DNA of 36,968 nucleotides from Microcaldota archaeon (GCA_028867335.1 JAGWGN010000012.1:1-36968); one strand, 5' to 3'. Positions 1 to 9,690 are shown, numbered from the stretch's first letter. Notes: generated from the letters alone by a model not told the origin. Translations and numbers: made by a program.

Positions 1-212
1 CGAGTGGTGTTGAAGCAGCAAGTAGCAATGAAGTAGAAGATCAGGTTAAACAGGAGTTTTCTGAATATAGTAGTAAGCAATCATATCCATTCATAAGAAA
101 TGCGATGACAGCATTAGACGCGTTAGTATCCCCAGCTATTGCGAAGATACTTGGAGAAATGGGCGGTAAAGCCACCACAATGGCAATCAATTACTTCAAC
201 AACACAGGATAA
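1..212 (+). CDS. C-terminal end of an unrecognised protein (partial)
   Basis: An open frame runs in from the left edge (first full codon at base 3) and stops with TAA at 210-212, giving about 69 residues. The visible part starts Ser/Glu-rich and polar, then becomes a hydrophobic, Ala/Gly/Met-rich helix-like stretch (around LVSPAIAKILGEMGGK) and ends NNTG. I recognise no domain. With only the C-terminus available no function can be given. Confidence 0.5.
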   Translation, partial: SGVEAASSNEVEDQVKQEFSEYSSKQSYPFIRNAMTALDALVSPAIAKILGEMGGKATTMAINYFNNTG

Positions 213-232
213 TGGCATTTACTGGCGTTTAC
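213..232. repeat. 10-bp tandem duplication with one mismatch
   Basis: TGGCATTTAC is followed immediately by TGGCGTTTAC, directly after the stop codon of the partial gene and just before the 237-271 repeat. It is probably small-scale duplication at a recombining or decaying junction. Confidence 0.35.
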
Positions 233-236
233 TGGT

Positions 237-271
237 GAAAATACATGGTGCTTGACGTCGCAGGTTCGGAC
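237..271 (+). repeat. 35-bp direct repeat, copy 1 (left of ankyrin-like gene)
   Basis: The 35 bases here match 1413-1447 with four mismatches by eye, in the same orientation, and the two copies bracket the gene at 357-1322. The core GTCGCAGGTTCGGAC looks like a T-arm of a tRNA (GGTTC box), but no matching stem follows. Bases 241-255 also pair with 285-298 (ATACATG-G-TGCTTGA against TCAAGCACATGTAT), giving a 14-bp stem with one bulge and a loop of about 29 bases. Copy 2 lacks this right arm. Confidence 0.55.
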
Positions 272-356
272 TCCCCATTGAACTTCAAGCACATGTATCA
301 ACGTAATTATTAATACATATGTGGCTAGAGAGATAATCTAACATTGATGGGGAGAC

Positions 357-1322
357 TTAAACCCCGGACTCCCTCTTGGCATTTTCTAGGAGTTCTTTCA
401 ATTTATCAGTATCGCTGTTCCAATTTTGCGTTAAGCTGTCGAGCACGCTCTTTCCCTCCTTATCCGCAATTTTTAGTAGTTCCTTGTCTTTTAGCAGCCA
501 GATTAGAATATTTTCATCCCCTCCCTCTGCCAACTCATGTGCAATGGTAAGACCATCCTTATCAGCTAGTTTTAGTAGCTCCCTGTCTTGTAGCAACTTC
601 ATTTGTAAATTATGCAGTTGGTCAGGAATTTCTATTCTTGATCCGAATTCCCCAGCCAGCCTATTCCCAAGCCTGTGGGCAACACTAAAGCCGTCATCAC
701 TAGCAAGCCTCAACGCTTCTTTATCGTCCAATAATGCGGCAAGCACCCCATATCCGCCCCAGACCGCCAATTCGTCTGCAACACACATATCGTTGTACTC
801 AATAGCCGGTCCATAATTAGTCCTTAATTTTAGTATGTCCTTATGCTGCAAAATCTCCATGCCTATTCTATCACTACATTCTCCGTTTGCCAGTCTATGC
901 GCTACCGTAAGTCCGTTTTTATCAGCCAAGGCTAAGAGCTTAATATCATTCATTAAGGCGAATTCCAACAGCGAAACTCTAACATTTGCAATACTTGAAG
1001 CTCCAATCTCATGTGCCACCGACCACCCGTTTTTATTAACAAGCTTCAATATTTCGTTGCCATATTGGATTAAGTCCATTTGGACAGTTTCATTTCCTGA
1101 TCGTCCTAAGGCATGAGCAACTGTACTGCCTTCCCCATCACTTATCTTTAGCAGATTTTTATCTTTTAACAAGTCTTCTATAAGTTTATTTTGCGTATCG
1201 TTATCTAAATTTGAAACAGAATCGGTAAAGAATTTCTCTATCGATCCATTTGGCATCTCTACGTTGAAGCATTTTATTTGCAATATAAGTTTCTTTACGC
1301 TATTATGGTGAGTATTGAACAT
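357..1322 (-). CDS. Degenerate ankyrin-type repeat protein
   Basis: 321 residues. From about residue 50 to the end it is built of repeats of roughly 33 residues around the pattern LLKLADKDGLTVAHELA (for example ADKNGLTVAHRLA, SDDGFSVAHRLG, ADKDGLTIAHELA). This is an ankyrin-like variant in which VAH/IAH replaces the usual TALH/TPLH. It has no signal peptide or membrane segment, so it is probably a soluble protein-protein interaction scaffold. Its end does not carry the clear motif shared by the other ankyrin proteins in the window, and its repeats are different, so it is a separate subfamily. It stands alone, flanked by direct repeats at 237-271 and 1413-1447. The start at 1322 is the first ATG; a later ATG (MPNGSIEKF) is possible. 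Target and role are unknown. Confidence 0.75.
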   Translation of the reverse strand: MFNTHHNSVKKLILQIKCFNVEMPNGSIEKFFTDSVSNLDNDTQNKLIEDLLKDKNLLKISDGEGSTVAHALGRSGNETVQMDLIQYGNEILKLVNKNGWSVAHEIGASSIANVRVSLLEFALMNDIKLLALADKNGLTVAHRLANGECSDRIGMEILQHKDILKLRTNYGPAIEYNDMCVADELAVWGGYGVLAALLDDKEALRLASDDGFSVAHRLGNRLAGEFGSRIEIPDQLHNLQMKLLQDRELLKLADKDGLTIAHELAEGGDENILIWLLKDKELLKIADKEGKSVLDSLTQNWNSDTDKLKELLENAKRESGV

Positions 1323-1412
1323 ATCATACCTAAGTTTTCCTTTGTTTTAAGAGTTTTTAGGTCTGCCTAGATATTTGTATACTTCCTAAGGTACTTACAG
1401 GCAATTACCATC

Positions 1413-1447
1413 GAAAATGCATGGTGCTCGAAGTCGCAGGTTTGGAC
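1413..1447 (+). repeat. 35-bp direct repeat, copy 2 (right of ankyrin-like gene)
   Basis: Second copy of the 237-271 repeat, with differences at four positions. The pair lies about 1.18 kb apart with a single gene between them, the geometry expected of a recombination-borne cassette or of a duplicated target or attachment site. The surrounding gap (1323-1498) holds no other gene I can support. Confidence 0.55.
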
Positions 1448-1498
1448 ACTCTCCATTTCCAATTTGCGCCGGCAGGCTATGAGTTTGGCGGAATTACG

Positions 1499-1510
1499 CT
1501 TATATTTATA
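1499..1510 (+). promoter_or_regulatory. TATA box for the 1534 gene
   Basis: CTTATATTTATA is centred near 1504, which predicts transcription start near 1530. That favours the ATG at 1534 (leaderless) over the upstream ATG at 1513. Confidence 0.55.
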
Positions 1511-1533
1511 AGATGCTAATTCCAATCCAGATC

Positions 1534-2088
1534 ATGGATGCACCTGTGAAGAGTGAGATAAAGCAGGCAATCGACAAGGCAGAGATAAGCATAATACTTG
1601 ACACATACGAGGACATCTTCTCCGATTTCGACCCAAGGCCATACAGCGAGCGGGCGCTTTCCGAAGACTTCCTGATAGAGGCCAGAAAAAGGGTCAGGGA
1701 CAAGAAAATGGGCATAGAACTCCATTTCCTTATACCTGGCAAAGTCAGGGATGCAACAAGCGAGGCACTGATAACGAACCGGTTGAAGGACCATTTCAAG
1801 AGGCAGCATAGAAGGATAAACGAGGAGTTTTCAAGGAAGAACAGATTCGCCATTGCACTTATGGCCTTTGGCTTGATTGTCGGGCTTGCGGCTGCGCTGC
1901 TCATCTCCTTTGCGAATCTAGGAATGATAGGAGACAACACTGTCGGCATAGTCTTCACAATAGTGAGCTGGTACTCGATATGGACCGGGTTGGATAGGTT
2001 ACTGTTCAAATCCCGCGATGAGACTGCGGACAGAGAGTTTTTCAGGAAGATGGCGAATGCAAAGATAATATTTACGCCTTACTGGTAG
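1534..2088 (+). CDS. Conserved two-TM membrane protein with DIFSDFDPRPYSER domain
   Basis: 184 residues from the ATG at 1534; an upstream in-frame ATG at 1513 would add seven residues but lies too close to the TATA box. The N-terminal cytosolic part contains an acidic, highly patterned stretch (ILDTYEDIFSDFDPRPYSERALSEDFL) that I recall as the hallmark of a family of uncharacterised proteins in bacteria and archaea. Two hydrophobic helices follow (about residues 107-130 and 136-155), then a short charged tail. It may be a small membrane-anchored sensor or scaffold, but no catalytic motif is visible. It is followed by a separate promoter, so it is probably monocistronic. Confidence 0.75.
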   Translation: MDAPVKSEIKQAIDKAEISIILDTYEDIFSDFDPRPYSERALSEDFLIEARKRVRDKKMGIELHFLIPGKVRDATSEALITNRLKDHFKRQHRRINEEFSRKNRFAIALMAFGLIVGLAAALLISFANLGMIGDNTVGIVFTIVSWYSIWTGLDRLLFKSRDETADREFFRKMANAKIIFTPYW

Positions 2089-2203
2089 TTGTAGCCCGCA
2101 ATCTGCTGAAGGTTGTTGCGATAACCGCGGCGTCTTGGGCGGTGAGTATGTATCTAAATTGGCCGCCGAACTCCCCGCAAATATATCCTTGATAGACCCA
2201 AAA

Positions 2204-2212
2204 GATTTAATA
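2204..2212 (+). promoter_or_regulatory. TATA box for the 2236 gene
   Basis: GATTTAATA is centred about 28 bases upstream of the ATG at 2236, consistent with a leaderless mRNA. Confidence 0.45.
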
Positions 2213-2235
2213 ATCAACATTCCTGATTTTAGTGC

Positions 2236-2658
2236 ATGGGAAAGATAAGGACAAGGAGAGTGGCAAGAGAGCTGACGAGCCGGATATCGCAGAGGAGGGC
2301 GGCACTGGTTGCGCTGGTCGCCATCTTCATATTCAACATCGCCGATATACTTGAATACGTAAACTTCGCCCAGATAGTTTTCCCGCCGAGCGCATACGAT
2401 GAGGCGGTCATACTCGCCGCCACACTGCTGGCTTTCTTTTTGCTGTGGCTATCCTGGAAGAGGGAGGCTTTGGCAAGCGAGATTGGGAGGACAAACAGGT
2501 TTCTGATTCTCCTCTTCGCCATAATGCTAGCGGCAGAGATACTCGCACTTTTCGTTGAATGGAACACTGCGGAGATCAGCGACGAACCCTACATGATCAT
2601 ATTTATTCTGCTCGGACTGATGAACAGCCTATGGGGGCCTGCCAAAAATAGCTCGTAG
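2236..2658 (+). CDS. Small polytopic membrane protein, unknown function
   Basis: 140 residues. A basic N-terminus (MGKIRTRRVARELTSRISQRR) precedes about four hydrophobic segments (roughly 22-38, 57-72, 85-106, 118-132), so the N-terminus is probably cytoplasmic by the positive-inside rule. No conserved catalytic or binding motif is visible and I do not recognise the family. It has its own TATA box and is followed 34 bases later by the separately promoted FMN-barrel gene. Confidence 0.65.
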   Translation: MGKIRTRRVARELTSRISQRRAALVALVAIFIFNIADILEYVNFAQIVFPPSAYDEAVILAATLLAFFLLWLSWKREALASEIGRTNRFLILLFAIMLAAEILALFVEWNTAEISDEPYMIIFILLGLMNSLWGPAKNSS

Positions 2659-2662
2659 GAGG

Positions 2663-2673
2663 ATTTATAAATT
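2663..2673 (+). promoter_or_regulatory. TATA box for the 2693 gene
   Basis: ATTTATAAATT is centred 25 bases upstream of the ATG at 2693, a textbook leaderless archaeal promoter. Confidence 0.65.
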
Positions 2674-2692
2674 GAGGAAGCCTACTTGAATT

Positions 2693-3169
2693 ATGAACTC
2701 GCCGTTCCAATCCTACGAGGCCAAGGCTGAGAGCATAATCGAGGTCAACAAGTACATGGTCGTTGCGACAAGCGGCAAGAAGGGCAAGCCTTGGGCGGCG
2801 GCAGTCTTCTATGTGTATGACTACGAGGGGAATTTCTATTTCCTCTCCGCTGTCGACTCCATCCATATCAAGAATGCGACAGAGAACCCCAGCGTCTCCT
2901 TGGTCATATTCGATTCGAACCAGCCTCTTGGCACTTCGGATAGCGTGCAGGTGGAGGGGAAGCTCTCGGTTGCGAAGAAGGCGGATATCAAGAAGGTCAT
3001 AACGCTCTACTGCAAGAAGCTCTTCCCCCGCTCGGATATCTCGCCTTTCGATAGGTACAACCCTGAGGACTATACCGGCGCCTCAGAGTTCCAGTTCTTT
3101 GCGGTAAAGGTGGAGAAGGCCTACACCTCAGGCCCTGACAGGAGGGTTGAGGTGGAGCTACGAAGGTAG
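2693..3169 (+). CDS. Pyridoxamine 5'-phosphate oxidase-like FMN-binding split-barrel protein
   Basis: 158 residues. The pattern of the first ~90 residues fits the split-barrel flavoprotein family: a helix (AKAESIIEVNKYMVVATSG), then strand pairs GKPWAAAVFYVYDYEGNFYFLSA, then DSIHIKNATENPSVSLVIFD, where the family normally holds FMN. The middle strand VQVEGKLSVAKKADIKKVITLYCKKLFP also matches. Members include pyridoxamine-phosphate oxidases, F420- or FMN-dependent reductases and haem-degrading relatives; I cannot assign the substrate. It has its own TATA box and a T-run just after the stop, so it appears monocistronic. It is convergent with uvrC. Confidence 0.85.
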   Translation: MNSPFQSYEAKAESIIEVNKYMVVATSGKKGKPWAAAVFYVYDYEGNFYFLSAVDSIHIKNATENPSVSLVIFDSNQPLGTSDSVQVEGKLSVAKKADIKKVITLYCKKLFPRSDISPFDRYNPEDYTGASEFQFFAVKVEKAYTSGPDRRVEVELRR

Positions 3170-3200
3170 CCGCTATGCGACCCTTTTGAATTCCTTCGCC

Positions 3201-3206
3201 TTTTTT
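3201..3206 (+). terminator. T-run terminator of the FMN-barrel gene
   Basis: TTTTTT lies 31 bases after the stop codon in a convergent gap, without an obvious hairpin. U-tracts of this kind are the known termination signals used by archaeal RNA polymerase with aCPSF1, which is encoded in this window. Confidence 0.45.
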
Positions 3207-3225
3207 ATCATTTGCTTGGCTAGCA

Positions 3226-4833
3226 TTACTTTCCGCCGAACTGGTCCCGCATCTTCATCTGCCTGCGCTTCCTGTTGTACCCGAGCGAGAAGTCGTGAGT
3301 CGCATCCCTGATCCGCCGGAGCAGAAGCATCATCTTGCTGTTGTTGTCAAATCTCCTCGGGAAGATCTCCTCGGGCAGATATATCTCCTCCAGCTTCTTT
3401 GCAAGTCCGATCACAGGCAGGCTCAGCCCGAGAGAGCTCAGCGCGTCCCTTGCGGAGCCGAGCTGCTCGCTTCCCCCGTCTATTAGTATCAGATCAGGCA
3501 TCTTCGCGCCCTCCTCAAGCAGCCTCTTGTACCTTCTGTAGACCGCCTCCTTCATGCTTGCAAAGTCATTTGCGCTATCCACGGTCTTCATCTTGAACTT
3601 GCGGTATCCGCTCTTGTCCGGCTTTGCATCGACAAATCTGACCATCCCGGAAACGATGTGCTCGTCCCCTGTGTTTGAGATGTCAAAGGACTCTATGACA
3701 AGAGGCAGCGAAGGGAGGTTTAGCGAATTCTGCAGATCAACAAGCGCGCTGTCGTGCTCCATGTTCACCTCGATGTTCTTCTCGGCCAGCCCAAGGAGCG
3801 CCTTCTTCTCCCCCTTTATAGGGATTGTGAGGCTTACTGGCGCGCCCCTTAGATCCGAGAAGAACTTCTGAAGGGCCTCCTTTTCTTCCCCGTCTGCCCA
3901 GCAGGAATTGTTTAGTATTATCTCCCTTGGAATCTGATTCGAGGTGTAGAATGCCCTGAGGAACTCCCGCTCAAAGTTCTCCTGGTAGTCCGCGTTGAAG
4001 TCCTTCTTGCCAAGCAGCACGCCCCTTCGAATTCCCATCTGGACAACAATCACCTTCTCCTCAACCCTCTTGAATGCGACGACGTCCTGGTCGAAGTCCC
4101 TCTCATGGTCGACTATCTGCTTCTTTGAGAGCAGCTCGATGCTTGCGAGCTGGTTTCGTATCTCAAGAGCCCGCTCATACTTCAGGTCTCTTGAGGCCTG
4201 TGCCATCTGGTTCTTAAGCGCGATAACGGTCTTCTCGCTTGCGCCCTTTAGGAACTCCCTTGCGCTGTCAACCTGTGTTTGGTACTGCGTCCCATCGACC
4301 TTTCCGATGCACGGGGCGGTGCAGATCCCGATGTGATAGTTTAGGCACTCCCTCTTTGGGAGGGTTGCGCAGGTCCTGAGCTTGAATATCGAGACTATCA
4401 GCTTCTGCAATTCCCTTCTCTGCATCCCATCAGTGTACGGGCCGAAGGATTCCAGCTTTGGGCTGGTCTTTCTGCTGCTAAGTATCCTCGGGAACTTGTC
4501 CCTTGTGAATGCGATGTAGGCGAACGTCTTTGCGTCCTTTAGGCTGATGTTGTACTTTGGCGAGTGCTGCTTTATCAGCTTGTTCTCAAGCAGAAGCGCC
4601 TCGACCTCGTTTCGAACCACTATCCAGTCGATGTCTCTGATCTTGGTTACAAGCTGCCTTGTCTTTATTGCAAGTGCTTCCGGGTTCGAGAAATAGTTCG
4701 AGACACGGTTCCTCAGGTTCTTTGCCTTTCCGCAGTAGAGAATCGTGTTGGTTTCGTCCCTGAAAAGGTAAACTCCCGGATTGGTCGGCACCTGCTTGCC
4801 ATCGAAATCGGAGGGTTTGCCTATTTTCATCAT
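3226..4833 (-). CDS. uvrC: UvrC, excinuclease ABC nuclease subunit
   Basis: 535 residues. UvrC makes the dual incisions around bulky DNA lesions after UvrA/UvrB recognition. The N-terminal GIY-YIG nuclease domain is clear (PGVYLFRD at about 19-26, LYCGKAKNLRNRV after it). A Cys-bearing stretch (CLNYHIGICTAPC) and a UVR motif (IALKNQMAQASRDLKYERALEIRNQL) follow. The RNase H-like second nuclease is also present, with acidic residues in ESFDISN and LILIDGG and the His of DATHDF. The protein ends shortly after that domain (NRKRRQMKMRDQFGGK), so the tandem helix-hairpin-helix domain of most UvrC proteins is missing. The ATG lies 12 bases after the uvrA stop, with GGTGAG as ribosome binding site. 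It is the last gene of uvrB-uvrA-uvrC. Confidence 0.96.
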   Translation of the reverse strand: MMKIGKPSDFDGKQVPTNPGVYLFRDETNTILYCGKAKNLRNRVSNYFSNPEALAIKTRQLVTKIRDIDWIVVRNEVEALLLENKLIKQHSPKYNISLKDAKTFAYIAFTRDKFPRILSSRKTSPKLESFGPYTDGMQRRELQKLIVSIFKLRTCATLPKRECLNYHIGICTAPCIGKVDGTQYQTQVDSAREFLKGASEKTVIALKNQMAQASRDLKYERALEIRNQLASIELLSKKQIVDHERDFDQDVVAFKRVEEKVIVVQMGIRRGVLLGKKDFNADYQENFEREFLRAFYTSNQIPREIILNNSCWADGEEKEALQKFFSDLRGAPVSLTIPIKGEKKALLGLAEKNIEVNMEHDSALVDLQNSLNLPSLPLVIESFDISNTGDEHIVSGMVRFVDAKPDKSGYRKFKMKTVDSANDFASMKEAVYRRYKRLLEEGAKMPDLILIDGGSEQLGSARDALSSLGLSLPVIGLAKKLEEIYLPEEIFPRRFDNNSKMMLLLRRIRDATHDFSLGYNRKRRQMKMRDQFGGK

Positions 4834-4844
4834 GTTTTGCTCAC

Positions 4845-7703
4845 CTAACCAAGAGTCTGCCTGAGGAACCTGCCCGTGTGGGACAACTTCGCTGCCGCAA
4901 TTTCCTCCGGGGTCCCCTTTGCGAGTATCTCGCCCCCCGCCATTCCTCCTTCTGGGCCAAGGTCAATCACATAGTCGCAGCTTTTTACCACGTCAAGATT
5001 GTGCTCGATCACGAACACCGTGTTTCCCTTTGCGACAAGGTTGTTTAGAACGCCAATCAGCCTATTTGTGTCTTCGAAATGCAGACCTGTTGTAGGCTCG
5101 TCGAGCATGTAGACAACGTGCCCCTGCTTGTGCTTGCTTAGCTCCCTTGCAATCTTGATCCTCTGGCTCTCCCCTCCCGATAGGGTTGTTGCGCTCTGCC
5201 CCATCTTTATGTAGCCCAGCCCGACCTCAACTAGCGTTTTGAGCTTCCTTGCGATCGGAGGCAGGTTCTCAAAGAATGCGTACGCCTCCCCCACCTCCAT
5301 GTTGAGAACCTCCGAGATGTTCTTCCCCTTGTAGAGGATCCCGAGCGTCTCCTTGTTGTATCTCTTTCCGTGGCACTCGCTGCACTCGACGTAAACGTCA
5401 GGCAGGAAGTTCATCTCGATCTTTAGGACCCCGTCCCCCTCGCAGGTTTCGCACCGCCCGCCCTTCACGTTGAAGGAGAACCTTCCCTCCTGGTATCCCC
5501 TGACCTGCGCCTCCCTTGTGGATGCAAAAAGCTTTCTTATCTCATCAAAGAGCTTCGTGTATGTTGCAGGATTGCTCCTTGGCGTTCTGCCGATCGGGTC
5601 CTGGTCTATTATGATGACGTTCTGGACAAGCCTTGGAACATCGAATGATTCATATCTGCCGATTCTGTCTGTCTGCTCGCCGAACTTCTTCTTTAGTAGT
5701 GGCATGACCGTCTGATTCATCAGCGTGCTCTTTCCAGAGCCCGAGACCCCGGTTATCCCGCACAGAACTCCCAGAGGAAGCTTCACAGTCACGCTCTTGA
5801 GGTTATTCTCCTTTGCGCCGCTTATCGTAATGTAATCCTTTGGCGTCCTTCTCGTTTTTGGAACCTCAATCTTGAGCTCGCCAGATAGATACTTTCCTGT
5901 GAGGCTCTTCTTGTTTGACATTATCTCCTTCGGAGTTCCCTGCGCCGTTATGTGCCCCCCGTGTACTCCTGCACCAGGGCCGATATCCACGATGTAATCC
6001 GCGGCAAGAATCGTATCGAGATCGTGTTCGACCACTATTAGCGTGTTACCGATGTTTCTGAGCCTCTGGAGCGTTGCGATCAGCTTCTCATTATCCCTTT
6101 GGTGAAGCCCGATGCTTGGCTCGTCAAGAATGTATAGGACCCCCATAAGATTGCTTCCTATCTGCGTTGCAAGCCTTATTCGCTGCGCCTCCCCGCCCGA
6201 GAGCGTCTTCGCCGCCCTTGAGAGCGAGAGGTATCCGAGCCCTACGTTCTTTAGGAATCCCAGCCTCTCATTTATCTCCTTTAGGACCTGGGTCGCTATC
6301 GCAAGCTCCTTCTCGGGGAGCTTTGCCATTAGGCCGCCGAAGAAATCGACGGACTGCTCGATGCTCATGTCCGTCGCATCTATTATGCTCTTGCCATCTA
6401 TCTTCACCGCGAGGACAACGGGCTGCAGCCTCTTGCCAAGGCAGGTCTTGCACGGCTCCGCCTTCATGTACTTCTCTATCTCCTCCTTTCTCCATTCGCT
6501 CTTTGTGTCCTTGTAGAGCCTCATCGTCTGCGGGATTACTCCCTCGAATCCGCTGCTGCGCCTCATCAGCTTTCCAGGATTCCATCTTCCTGATGGTTCC
6601 TCCCGATCCCCATATAACAAAACATTAAGCTGCTTCTCGCTAAATCTCTCGATCGGCTTCCAGACATCGAATCCGTGCCGTCTTCCTGCCGATGCGATCT
6701 GCTCCGCCCTCCAGGCAAGCTCCATCTTTCCGTACACCTCGATTGCCCCATCCATTACCGACTTGGTCCTGTCGGGTATTAGAAGATCAACGGATATCTC
6801 GGTTATCTCGCCAAGCCCGTGGCATGTAGGGCAGGCGCCGAAAGGGCTGTTGAATGAGAACATCCTAGGCTCCAAACTCTCAAAAACGATTTCTGGGTGG
6901 TTTGGGCATGCGCCGAATGTGCTGTATGCGATCTCATCTGCGAATCTGTCAAGCTCCTTTTTCTGGTCCTTGCTGCCGCCCCTGCTTGCAATCACAATCA
7001 TCTTCCCCTTGCCGACAAGAAGCGCCTGCTCGACCGCCTCTGCGATTCTTGACCTTTCCTCCTCGTCTATCTTGACGCTGTCTATCACGGCCTCGATCCA
7101 GTGCTTCTCGTACCTTGCAAGCTTCGCCTCCTCCCTTACCGTGTCAGAGGAGTAGATCTTCTGGTCGATCCTAATCTTTGTGAATCCCTGCTTTCTTAGG
7201 TCCTCGATCACCTGCTCGTGCGTCCCCTTCACGCCCCTGATTATCGGGGCGAGGAAGACCAGCGTCTTGCCCACCGGCTCCATCACCATGCTTGTTATGT
7301 TCTCCGCACTCTGCGGCTTGATCGAGCTGTTGCACTTTGGGCAGTGGTGCGTGCCGATCCTCGCATAGAGAAGCCTTAGGTAATCGTAGATCTCGGTGAC
7401 CGTGCCGACTGTTGACCTTGGGTTCTTGCTTGTTGTCTTCTGCTCTATGCTTATTGCCGGGGAGAGGCCGTCAATGCTGTCAACATCAGGCTTGTCCATT
7501 AGGCCAAGGAACTGCCTTGCGTATGCGGAGAGGCTCTCGACATACCTTCGCTGACCCTCCGCATAGATCGTGTCGAACGCGAGCGTCGACTTTCCAGAAC
7601 CTGAGAGCCCTGTTATGACTATCAGCTTGTTTCGCGGCAGTTCGACGTCTATGTTCTTTAGGTTGTGCTCCCTTGCCCCCTTCACAAATATGCTATCTCT
7701 CAT
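4845..7703 (-). CDS. uvrA: UvrA, excinuclease ABC damage-sensing ATPase
   Basis: 952 residues, the normal family length. It dimerises, finds helix-distorting lesions and loads UvrB. Two ABC modules are visible, with Walker [10 protein letters not shown] near residue 33 and GVSGSGKST in the second half. The signatures LSGGEAQRI and LSGGESQRI and the Walker B/D-loop segments [11 protein letters not shown] and [11 protein letters not shown] are present. All zinc sites are present: CPKC near residue 120 in the UvrB-binding region, CPTC...CKTC, and CETC...CSEC with the usual CEGDG and CHGKRY signatures. The start codon overlaps the uvrB stop (ATGA), so the two are translationally coupled. The gene set is bacterial-type and was presumably acquired by an archaeal ancestor. 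Confidence 0.97.
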   Translation of the reverse strand: MRDSIFVKGAREHNLKNIDVELPRNKLIVITGLSGSGKSTLAFDTIYAEGQRRYVESLSAYARQFLGLMDKPDVDSIDGLSPAISIEQKTTSKNPRSTVGTVTEIYDYLRLLYARIGTHHCPKCNSSIKPQSAENITSMVMEPVGKTLVFLAPIIRGVKGTHEQVIEDLRKQGFTKIRIDQKIYSSDTVREEAKLARYEKHWIEAVIDSVKIDEEERSRIAEAVEQALLVGKGKMIVIASRGGSKDQKKELDRFADEIAYSTFGACPNHPEIVFESLEPRMFSFNSPFGACPTCHGLGEITEISVDLLIPDRTKSVMDGAIEVYGKMELAWRAEQIASAGRRHGFDVWKPIERFSEKQLNVLLYGDREEPSGRWNPGKLMRRSSGFEGVIPQTMRLYKDTKSEWRKEEIEKYMKAEPCKTCLGKRLQPVVLAVKIDGKSIIDATDMSIEQSVDFFGGLMAKLPEKELAIATQVLKEINERLGFLKNVGLGYLSLSRAAKTLSGGEAQRIRLATQIGSNLMGVLYILDEPSIGLHQRDNEKLIATLQRLRNIGNTLIVVEHDLDTILAADYIVDIGPGAGVHGGHITAQGTPKEIMSNKKSLTGKYLSGELKIEVPKTRRTPKDYITISGAKENNLKSVTVKLPLGVLCGITGVSGSGKSTLMNQTVMPLLKKKFGEQTDRIGRYESFDVPRLVQNVIIIDQDPIGRTPRSNPATYTKLFDEIRKLFASTREAQVRGYQEGRFSFNVKGGRCETCEGDGVLKIEMNFLPDVYVECSECHGKRYNKETLGILYKGKNISEVLNMEVGEAYAFFENLPPIARKLKTLVEVGLGYIKMGQSATTLSGGESQRIKIARELSKHKQGHVVYMLDEPTTGLHFEDTNRLIGVLNNLVAKGNTVFVIEHNLDVVKSCDYVIDLGPEGGMAGGEILAKGTPEEIAAAKLSHTGRFLRQTLG

Positions 7704-9667
7704 CTCTCTCTCCTCTCTACTAGTTTCTTCATCTCTTCTATCCTGTCCCTCATCTCGATAGCCTTCTCGAACTGCAGCTCCTCGGCAAAGCGCTTCATGT
7801 CCGCATCCATCCTGATGAGCTCCTTTTGTATGTCAGACTTTCCGAGGTGCTTTATCCCGCTTATTGTGCGCTTCTTTTCCTCGATCTTCTTGATTATCGT
7901 CTTCGGGGTTATCTTGTACTTCTTGTTGTACTCGATCTGCGCCTTTCTTCTCGCCTCGGTTATCCTGACCGCCTCGTCTATCGACTGCGTCCTCTTGTCG
8001 GCGAAGAGGACCACCTTCCCGTCAACGTTCCTTGCGGCCCTCCCCATTGTCTGGATGAGGCTTCGCGCATCCCTTAGGAATCCCTCCTTGTCCGCATCGA
8101 GTATGAAAATCGTTCCTACCTCAGGCAGGTCAAGCCCTTCCCTGAGCAGATTTATGCCGACCAGTATGTCGAACTCCTTTGACCTCAGCTGCCTTACCAG
8201 TTCGATCCGCTCGAGATTTGCGATCTCGCTGTGAAGGTATCTCACCTTGAATCCCTCCTTTGCCAAAAAGTCCGTGAGGTCCTCGGCCATCTTCTTTGTG
8301 AGGGTCGTGACAAGTATCCTGTTCCCCATCGCGATTGTCGCCTTCGCCTGCTCCATCAGATACCTCATCTGCCCCTCGATAGGCCTCACCTCGACAATCG
8401 GGTCGAGCAGCCCGGTTGGCCTAGTGATGAGTTCAACCTCCTGCTTGCTGTGCTGAAGCTCGTATTCCGCAGGTGTCGCGGAGACGAAGAGGGTCGTGCC
8501 CATCTTCTTCTCGAACTCCTCGAACTTCAGCGGCCTGTTGTCGAATGCGCTCGGCAGCCTGAACCCGAAGTCGACGAGGTTCTTCTTCCTCATGTAGTCC
8601 CCGTTGTACATCGCCCTCGACTGCGGGATCGTCTGGTGGCTCTCGTCTATTATCAGAAGGAAATCCTTCGGGAAGTAATCTAGCAAGACGTACGGCGGCT
8701 CCCCCTCCTTCCTCCCGTCAAAGTGCCTGCTGTAGTTCTCGATCCCGCTGCAGTATCCCATCTCCTTTATCATCTCGAGGTCGTACTTCACCCTCTTCTC
8801 GAGCCTCTGCGCCTCGAGCATCGGGAGCTTTGGGAGCTGGTGGAAGAGCTCCGCCCTTATTCCGTCAAGCGCGCCCTGCTGCTTTTCGACAGGCACCACG
8901 TACTGCCTCGCCGGATAGATCACCGTATCATCGATACGGCTGATGACGTCCCCTGTGAGCGGGTGGATCTCCTTTATGGTTGAGACCTCTCCATCCTGCA
9001 GCTCGATTCGGATTATGTTGTCTTCGTATGCCGGTATGACGTCGATTGTGTCCCCCCTGACCCTGAACTTCCCCGGTTCTAAGTTCTGGTCGTTTCGCTC
9101 GTACTGTATCTGGATGAGCGAGTGCAGCAGCTTTTGCCTTGTGGCCTTGAGCCCCTCCCTTAGCCTCACCGACATGCTGTTGAAGTCTTGGGGATTTCCG
9201 ATTCCGTAGATGCAGCTGATGCTCGCGACAACTATCGTGTCCTTTCTGCTCACCAGGCTTGAGACCGCGTGCAGCCTCATCTTCTCGATCTGCTCGTTGA
9301 CTGCAGAGTCCTTCTCTATGTAGGTGTCCGTTGTCGGGATGTAAGACTCCGGCTGGTAGTAATCGTAGTAGGAGACAAAGTATTCCACCCGGTTTTGCGG
9401 GAAGAGCTCCTTGAGCTCGGTGTAGAGCTGGGATGCAAGAGTCTTGTTGTGCGCAATGATCAGGGTCGGCTTCTGCAGCTCCTCGATCACGTTTGCCATC
9501 ACAAAGGTCTTTCCGCTGCCCGTGATGCCCAGCAGGGTCTGCTTTTGGAATTTGGAGAATCCCGAGACTATCTTTGCTATCGCCTCCCTCTGGCCGGGGG
9601 AGGTCTTGTATGGCGATTTAATCTCGAATTTCATCTCTATCCCAAAAGAAAGTAAGTCCTTCTCCAT
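7700..9667 (-). CDS. uvrB: UvrB, excinuclease ABC helicase-like subunit
   Basis: 655 residues from the first ATG. UvrB verifies the lesion with its beta-hairpin and recruits UvrC. Walker A is GITGSGKT and the hairpin region is the classic [21 protein letters not shown]. The DEAD-like box is [11 protein letters not shown], helicase motif VI is QTMGRAARN, and a UVR domain ([27 protein letters not shown]) closes the protein. It is the first gene of the operon. The TATA box at 9683-9690 is only about 20 bases from the ATG at 9667, so the in-frame ATG at 9634 ([15 protein letters not shown], where most UvrB proteins begin) may be the true start. Confidence 0.96.
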   Translation of the reverse strand: MEKDLLSFGIEMKFEIKSPYKTSPGQREAIAKIVSGFSKFQKQTLLGITGSGKTFVMANVIEELQKPTLIIAHNKTLASQLYTELKELFPQNRVEYFVSYYDYYQPESYIPTTDTYIEKDSAVNEQIEKMRLHAVSSLVSRKDTIVVASISCIYGIGNPQDFNSMSVRLREGLKATRQKLLHSLIQIQYERNDQNLEPGKFRVRGDTIDVIPAYEDNIIRIELQDGEVSTIKEIHPLTGDVISRIDDTVIYPARQYVVPVEKQQGALDGIRAELFHQLPKLPMLEAQRLEKRVKYDLEMIKEMGYCSGIENYSRHFDGRKEGEPPYVLLDYFPKDFLLIIDESHQTIPQSRAMYNGDYMRKKNLVDFGFRLPSAFDNRPLKFEEFEKKMGTTLFVSATPAEYELQHSKQEVELITRPTGLLDPIVEVRPIEGQMRYLMEQAKATIAMGNRILVTTLTKKMAEDLTDFLAKEGFKVRYLHSEIANLERIELVRQLRSKEFDILVGINLLREGLDLPEVGTIFILDADKEGFLRDARSLIQTMGRAARNVDGKVVLFADKRTQSIDEAVRITEARRKAQIEYNKKYKITPKTIIKKIEEKKRTISGIKHLGKSDIQKELIRMDADMKRFAEELQFEKAIEMRDRIEEMKKLVERRER

Positions 9668-9682
9668 TTTGCCTTTTCAAGC

Positions 9683-9690
9683 TTTTATAA
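9683..9690 (-). promoter_or_regulatory. TATA box of the uvrBAC operon
   Basis: TTATAAAA on the minus strand is the only good TATA candidate upstream of uvrB. Expected transcription start is around 9660-9665, at or just inside the annotated ATG. Confidence 0.5.

Noticed and set aside
357-1322. Eukaryotic contamination suggested by ankyrin proteins
   Set aside because: Genes are intronless, overlapping, with archaeal TATA spacing, and lie beside archaeal housekeeping genes; ankyrin proteins are common in symbiotic prokaryotes.
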